A stretch of DNA of 64,000 nt from Acidimicrobiia bacterium (GTDB lineage: Bacteria > Actinomycetota > Acidimicrobiia > IMCC26256 > PALSA-610), in the NCBI GenBank assembly GCA_026002935.1, contig BPGH01000001.1:1723965-1787964 (forward strand), in the 5' to 3' direction. Each line of letters opens with the position of its first letter. Position 1 is the first letter of the stretch. Positions 61,377 through 64,000 of the stretch are shown here, piece by piece. A program made the translations under genes and the position numbers. The notes under the pieces are model-generated. The model was not told the origin of the DNA. It worked only from the letters and a program-made list of their open reading frames with translations, and did no database searches.

Positions 61377-64000
61377 ATGCAGCTCATCGTGCTCGGGATG
61401 CACCGCTCCGGCACCTCGAGCGTCACGCGCCTGCTGAACATGGCGGGCGCGTACTTCGGCCCCGAGGGCATCTCGAACGGGGCCGACGAAGGGAACCCGA
61501 AGGGGTTCTGGGAACGTCTCGACGTGCGCGAGGCGTGCGACCGGCTCCTCGCCGGTGGTGGCTTCGACTGGTGGCGCCTGTCGCGTTTCTCCCTCGACGC
61601 GGTCCCCGCCGAGGTGCGCGACGCGTACGTGACCGAGCTGCGGCGCATCGTCCTCGACCTCGACGCGCACCGCCCGTGGGTGGTGAAGGAGCCGCGTCTG
61701 TCACTCCTGTTCCCGCTGCTGCGGCCGCTGCTCGAGATCCCGGTGTGCGTCCACGTCGTGCGCGAGCCGTTGGAGGTCGCGGAGTCGCTGCGGACCCGCA
61801 ACGGGTTCCCGGTGCCCGCAGGGATCGCGCTGTGGGAGCTGTACACGGTCCACGCCTTCCGCGCGTCGGCGGGGCTGCCACGCGTCCTCGTCCGTTACGA
61901 CGAGCTCGTCGGCGCCCCGGTCGAGACGACCCACACCCTGGTACACCGCCTGCGCGAGCTCGGCGTCGACCTGCTGCGCCTCCCCTCCGACCGCGAGATC
62001 CTCGCGTTCATCACGCCGCAGCTGCACCGCGAGCGCGTCGCGCGCGACCGCCGGGGCGACTGGCTGAACGCGCGGCAGCTCCGCCTCGCGGCCGCGGTCG
62101 ACGACGGCAGCGTCCTCGACGACCCGGCCGTCGCGGACGGGGTCTCCGAGGGGGCGCTCGACTCGCTCGCGGAGCTGGAGCGCGAGCGCGACCGGCGCGC
62201 GCGGGCCGAGGAGATCGAGGCGCACCTGCGCCAGGCGGACGCCACCCTGGAGGACGTCGAGCGGCGGGTGCGCACGATCGCGCACTCGCGCTCGTGGCGG
62301 CTCGGCGCGGGCCTCACGTCGGTGCGGCGGAAGCTGCGCCGCGGCGACACGGCGCGGCGCGCCGATCCCTTCGAGGCGGTGCTCGACGGGCTGGAGCGCG
62401 CGCGGCGCGACGCCGAGCAGGGTGCCGGCGACGAGGGCGAGCGCCCTCCATCGGTCGGCGAGCCGCCACCGCCTCCGCGCGCCGGGCCGCAGCCCGCCCC
62501 GCAGCCGCCGGCCGGACCCCGACGCGGGCGGCCGAGGGTCGCGGTGGTCGCCTGGGACGTGGGCCACAACCCGCTCGGGCGCGCCCACGTGCTCGCCGAT
62601 CTCCTGCGCCGGCAGTTCGACACCGAGATCTGGGGGGCGCAGTTCCCCCGCTACGGGTCCCGCGTCTGGGAGCCGCACCGCTCGTCGCGCATCCCGATCC
62701 ACGTGTTCCCGGGCCGCGACCTCCCGGCGCACCTCGAGCAGATGCGCGAGATCGCCCACCGCATCGACGCCGACGCCGTCTACGTGTCGAAGCCGCGCCT
62801 GCCGTCGTTCGCGCTCGGCGTGCTCACCAAGCAGGCCCGCAACCGTCCCCTCGTCCTCGACGTCGACGACGACGAGCTCGCGTTCTTCGGCGAGGACCGG
62901 GGCCTCGCGCTGCACGAGGCGCTGGAGCGGCGCGACGACCCGACCGTGACGCTCCCGTTCGACCGCCTGTGGACGCGCGTGTGCGAGCCGCTGATCGACG
63001 AGGCGGACGCGATCACCGTCTCGAACGAGACGCTGCGCGAGCGCTACGGCGGCGTCGTCGTGCCCCATGCGCGTGACGAGCGCGTCTTCGACCCGGCGCG
63101 CCACGACCGTGACGCCGCGCGGCGCCGGCTCGGTGTTCCCGAGGAGGCACGCCTGCTCCTGTTCGGCGGGACGCCGCGCGCCCACAAGGGTGTCCTCGAG
63201 GTGCTCCGCGCGCTCGACGAGCTGGGGGACGAGCGGTACCGGCTCCTGCTGTTCTCGTCACGCGAGCTCGACTCGATGCGCGCCGAGATCGGCGGGCGGT
63301 CGCGGTGGATCCTCGCGATCCCCCCGCCGCGCTTCGAGGACCTCCCGGGCGTCCTGGTGGCCGCCGACGCGGCGTGCGTGCTGCAGGAACCCGACCACCC
63401 GGTGTCGCGCCACCAGTTCCCCGCAAAGGTCGTCGACGCCCTCGCGATGCGGGTGCCGTGCCTCGTCCGCCCGGTCCCGCCGCTGCGGCCGCTCGTGGAG
63501 CGCGGCGTCGTGGGGGTCGTCGCCGACGGCGAGCCCCTCGCCGGGCGCATCGGCGCGCTGTTCGAACGCTACGACGAGGCGCTCGACCGGGCCCGCGTCG
63601 GGCGCAAGGTCTTCGAGGAGGAGTACGGCTACGAAGCGGTCGCGCAGGTCGTGGTGCCGCGCTTCGAGCGCCTGCTCGATGCGCCGCCCGAGCTCTCCGG
63701 GCGCCTCGCGGCGCTGGCCGAGGCGCCCGGCGAGGTGTTCGCGACCCGGCCCGGACGCGCCGGCGTCGTCCGGGCCGGGCCCCGCGTCCCCGGTCGTCGC
63801 CGCCGCGACGTGGCGCCCGGGTCGCGATACGACGTCGCGGTCTTCTGGAAGCAGAACGATTCGGGCCTCTACGGCCGCCGGCAGGACATGTTCGTCGACT
63901 ACCTGGCGCGCTCGGGCCGGGCCCGCACGATCGTCCACTTCGACCTGCCGGTGACCCCCGAGGAGATCGCACGCCAGTACGTGCGGTCGCGTGGCCGCAC
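61377..64000 (+). CDS. Sulfotransferase-glycosyltransferase fusion, 3' end missing
   Basis: Open from ATG at 61377 to the window edge, at least 874 residues. Residues about 1-225 are a sulfotransferase: MQLIVLGMHRSGTSSVTRLL is the PAPS loop and VVREPLEVAESLRTRNG the 3'-phosphate site. A coiled-coil/Pro-rich linker follows (about 260-380). From about 385 a GT-B glycosyltransferase: VAVVAWDVGHNPLGRAHVL, LDVDDDELAFF, ITVSNETLRERYG and the family-4-like LLFGGTPRAHKGVLEVLRAL. A new domain appears to open near residue 815 (YDVAVFWKQNDSGLYGRRQD), so more glycosyltransferase may follow. Confidence 0.85.
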   Translation, partial: MQLIVLGMHRSGTSSVTRLLNMAGAYFGPEGISNGADEGNPKGFWERLDVREACDRLLAGGGFDWWRLSRFSLDAVPAEVRDAYVTELRRIVLDLDAHRPWVVKEPRLSLLFPLLRPLLEIPVCVHVVREPLEVAESLRTRNGFPVPAGIALWELYTVHAFRASAGLPRVLVRYDELVGAPVETTHTLVHRLRELGVDLLRLPSDREILAFITPQLHRERVARDRRGDWLNARQLRLAAAVDDGSVLDDPAVADGVSEGALDSLAELERERDRRARAEEIEAHLRQADATLEDVERRVRTIAHSRSWRLGAGLTSVRRKLRRGDTARRADPFEAVLDGLERARRDAEQGAGDEGERPPSVGEPPPPPRAGPQPAPQPPAGPRRGRPRVAVVAWDVGHNPLGRAHVLADLLRRQFDTEIWGAQFPRYGSRVWEPHRSSRIPIHVFPGRDLPAHLEQMREIAHRIDADAVYVSKPRLPSFALGVLTKQARNRPLVLDVDDDELAFFGEDRGLALHEALERRDDPTVTLPFDRLWTRVCEPLIDEADAITVSNETLRERYGGVVVPHARDERVFDPARHDRDAARRRLGVPEEARLLLFGGTPRAHKGVLEVLRALDELGDERYRLLLFSSRELDSMRAEIGGRSRWILAIPPPRFEDLPGVLVAADAACVLQEPDHPVSRHQFPAKVVDALAMRVPCLVRPVPPLRPLVERGVVGVVADGEPLAGRIGALFERYDEALDRARVGRKVFEEEYGYEAVAQVVVPRFERLLDAPPELSGRLAALAEAPGEVFATRPGRAGVVRAGPRVPGRRRRDVAPGSRYDVAVFWKQNDSGLYGRRQDMFVDYLARSGRARTIVHFDLPVTPEEIARQYVRSRGR

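Overview
The window is a very GC-rich (roughly 73 to 75 percent by eye), densely coded stretch of actinobacterial chromosome with no tRNA or rRNA gene, no insertion sequence and no CRISPR array. The gene order (plsX-acp-rnc-mutM-acyP-smc-ftsY-ffh-rpsP-khpA-rimM-trmD-rplS-DUF2469-yraN, then dprA/comM, xerC-whiG-M23 peptidase-rpsB-tsf-pyrH-frr-cdsA-dxr-rseP-ispG), the GTP-type PEP carboxykinase, the WhiG-type sigma factor and the MEP isoprenoid enzymes point to an actinobacterium. Acidimicrobiia is my best guess, by inference only. There is no gap longer than 300 bases between genes.

Layout. 1-12 kb is housekeeping: an acyl-CoA synthetase cut by the left edge, a small membrane protein, ddl, a stand-alone AsnC-type domain divergent from pckG, a leftward rpmB/OB-fold/glutathione-peroxidase group, a FakA-like kinase, recG, rsmD, coaD and a coiled-coil protein. 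12-26 kb is the fatty-acid/RNA/SRP/ribosome block. 26-30 kb holds three tiny leftward genes, dprA and comM. 30-35 kb is an insert of two lipoprotein sulfatases around a polytopic membrane protein, placed between comM and xerC. 35-49 kb returns to conserved genes (xerC, whiG, M23-hydrolase fusion, rpsB-tsf-pyrH-frr-cdsA-dxr-rseP, an acyltransferase, ispG). 48.8 kb to the right edge is an accessory glycan locus: GT2 glycosyltransferase, third sulfatase, a four-domain methyltransferase/TylF/GT2/CmcI protein, a sulfotransferase, a PhyH-type dioxygenase, an inverted three-domain paralog (TylF/GT2/CmcI), a GT-B-like glycosyltransferase, a second sulfotransferase and a sulfotransferase-glycosyltransferase fusion that runs off the end.

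Together, the three sulfotransferases, three exported sulfatases, repeated GT2 domains and several O-methyltransferase-like domains suggest that this organism makes and remodels a sulfated, methylated surface polysaccharide. This is inference; no product is known.

Two conserved single-copy genes, pckG and dxr, carry single-base indels in short C runs. These are more likely sequence errors than real pseudogenes. A recurrent TANNNT hexamer 6 to 9 bases before many start codons suggests widespread leaderless transcripts, including a possible 17-residue leader peptide before the DUF2469 gene.
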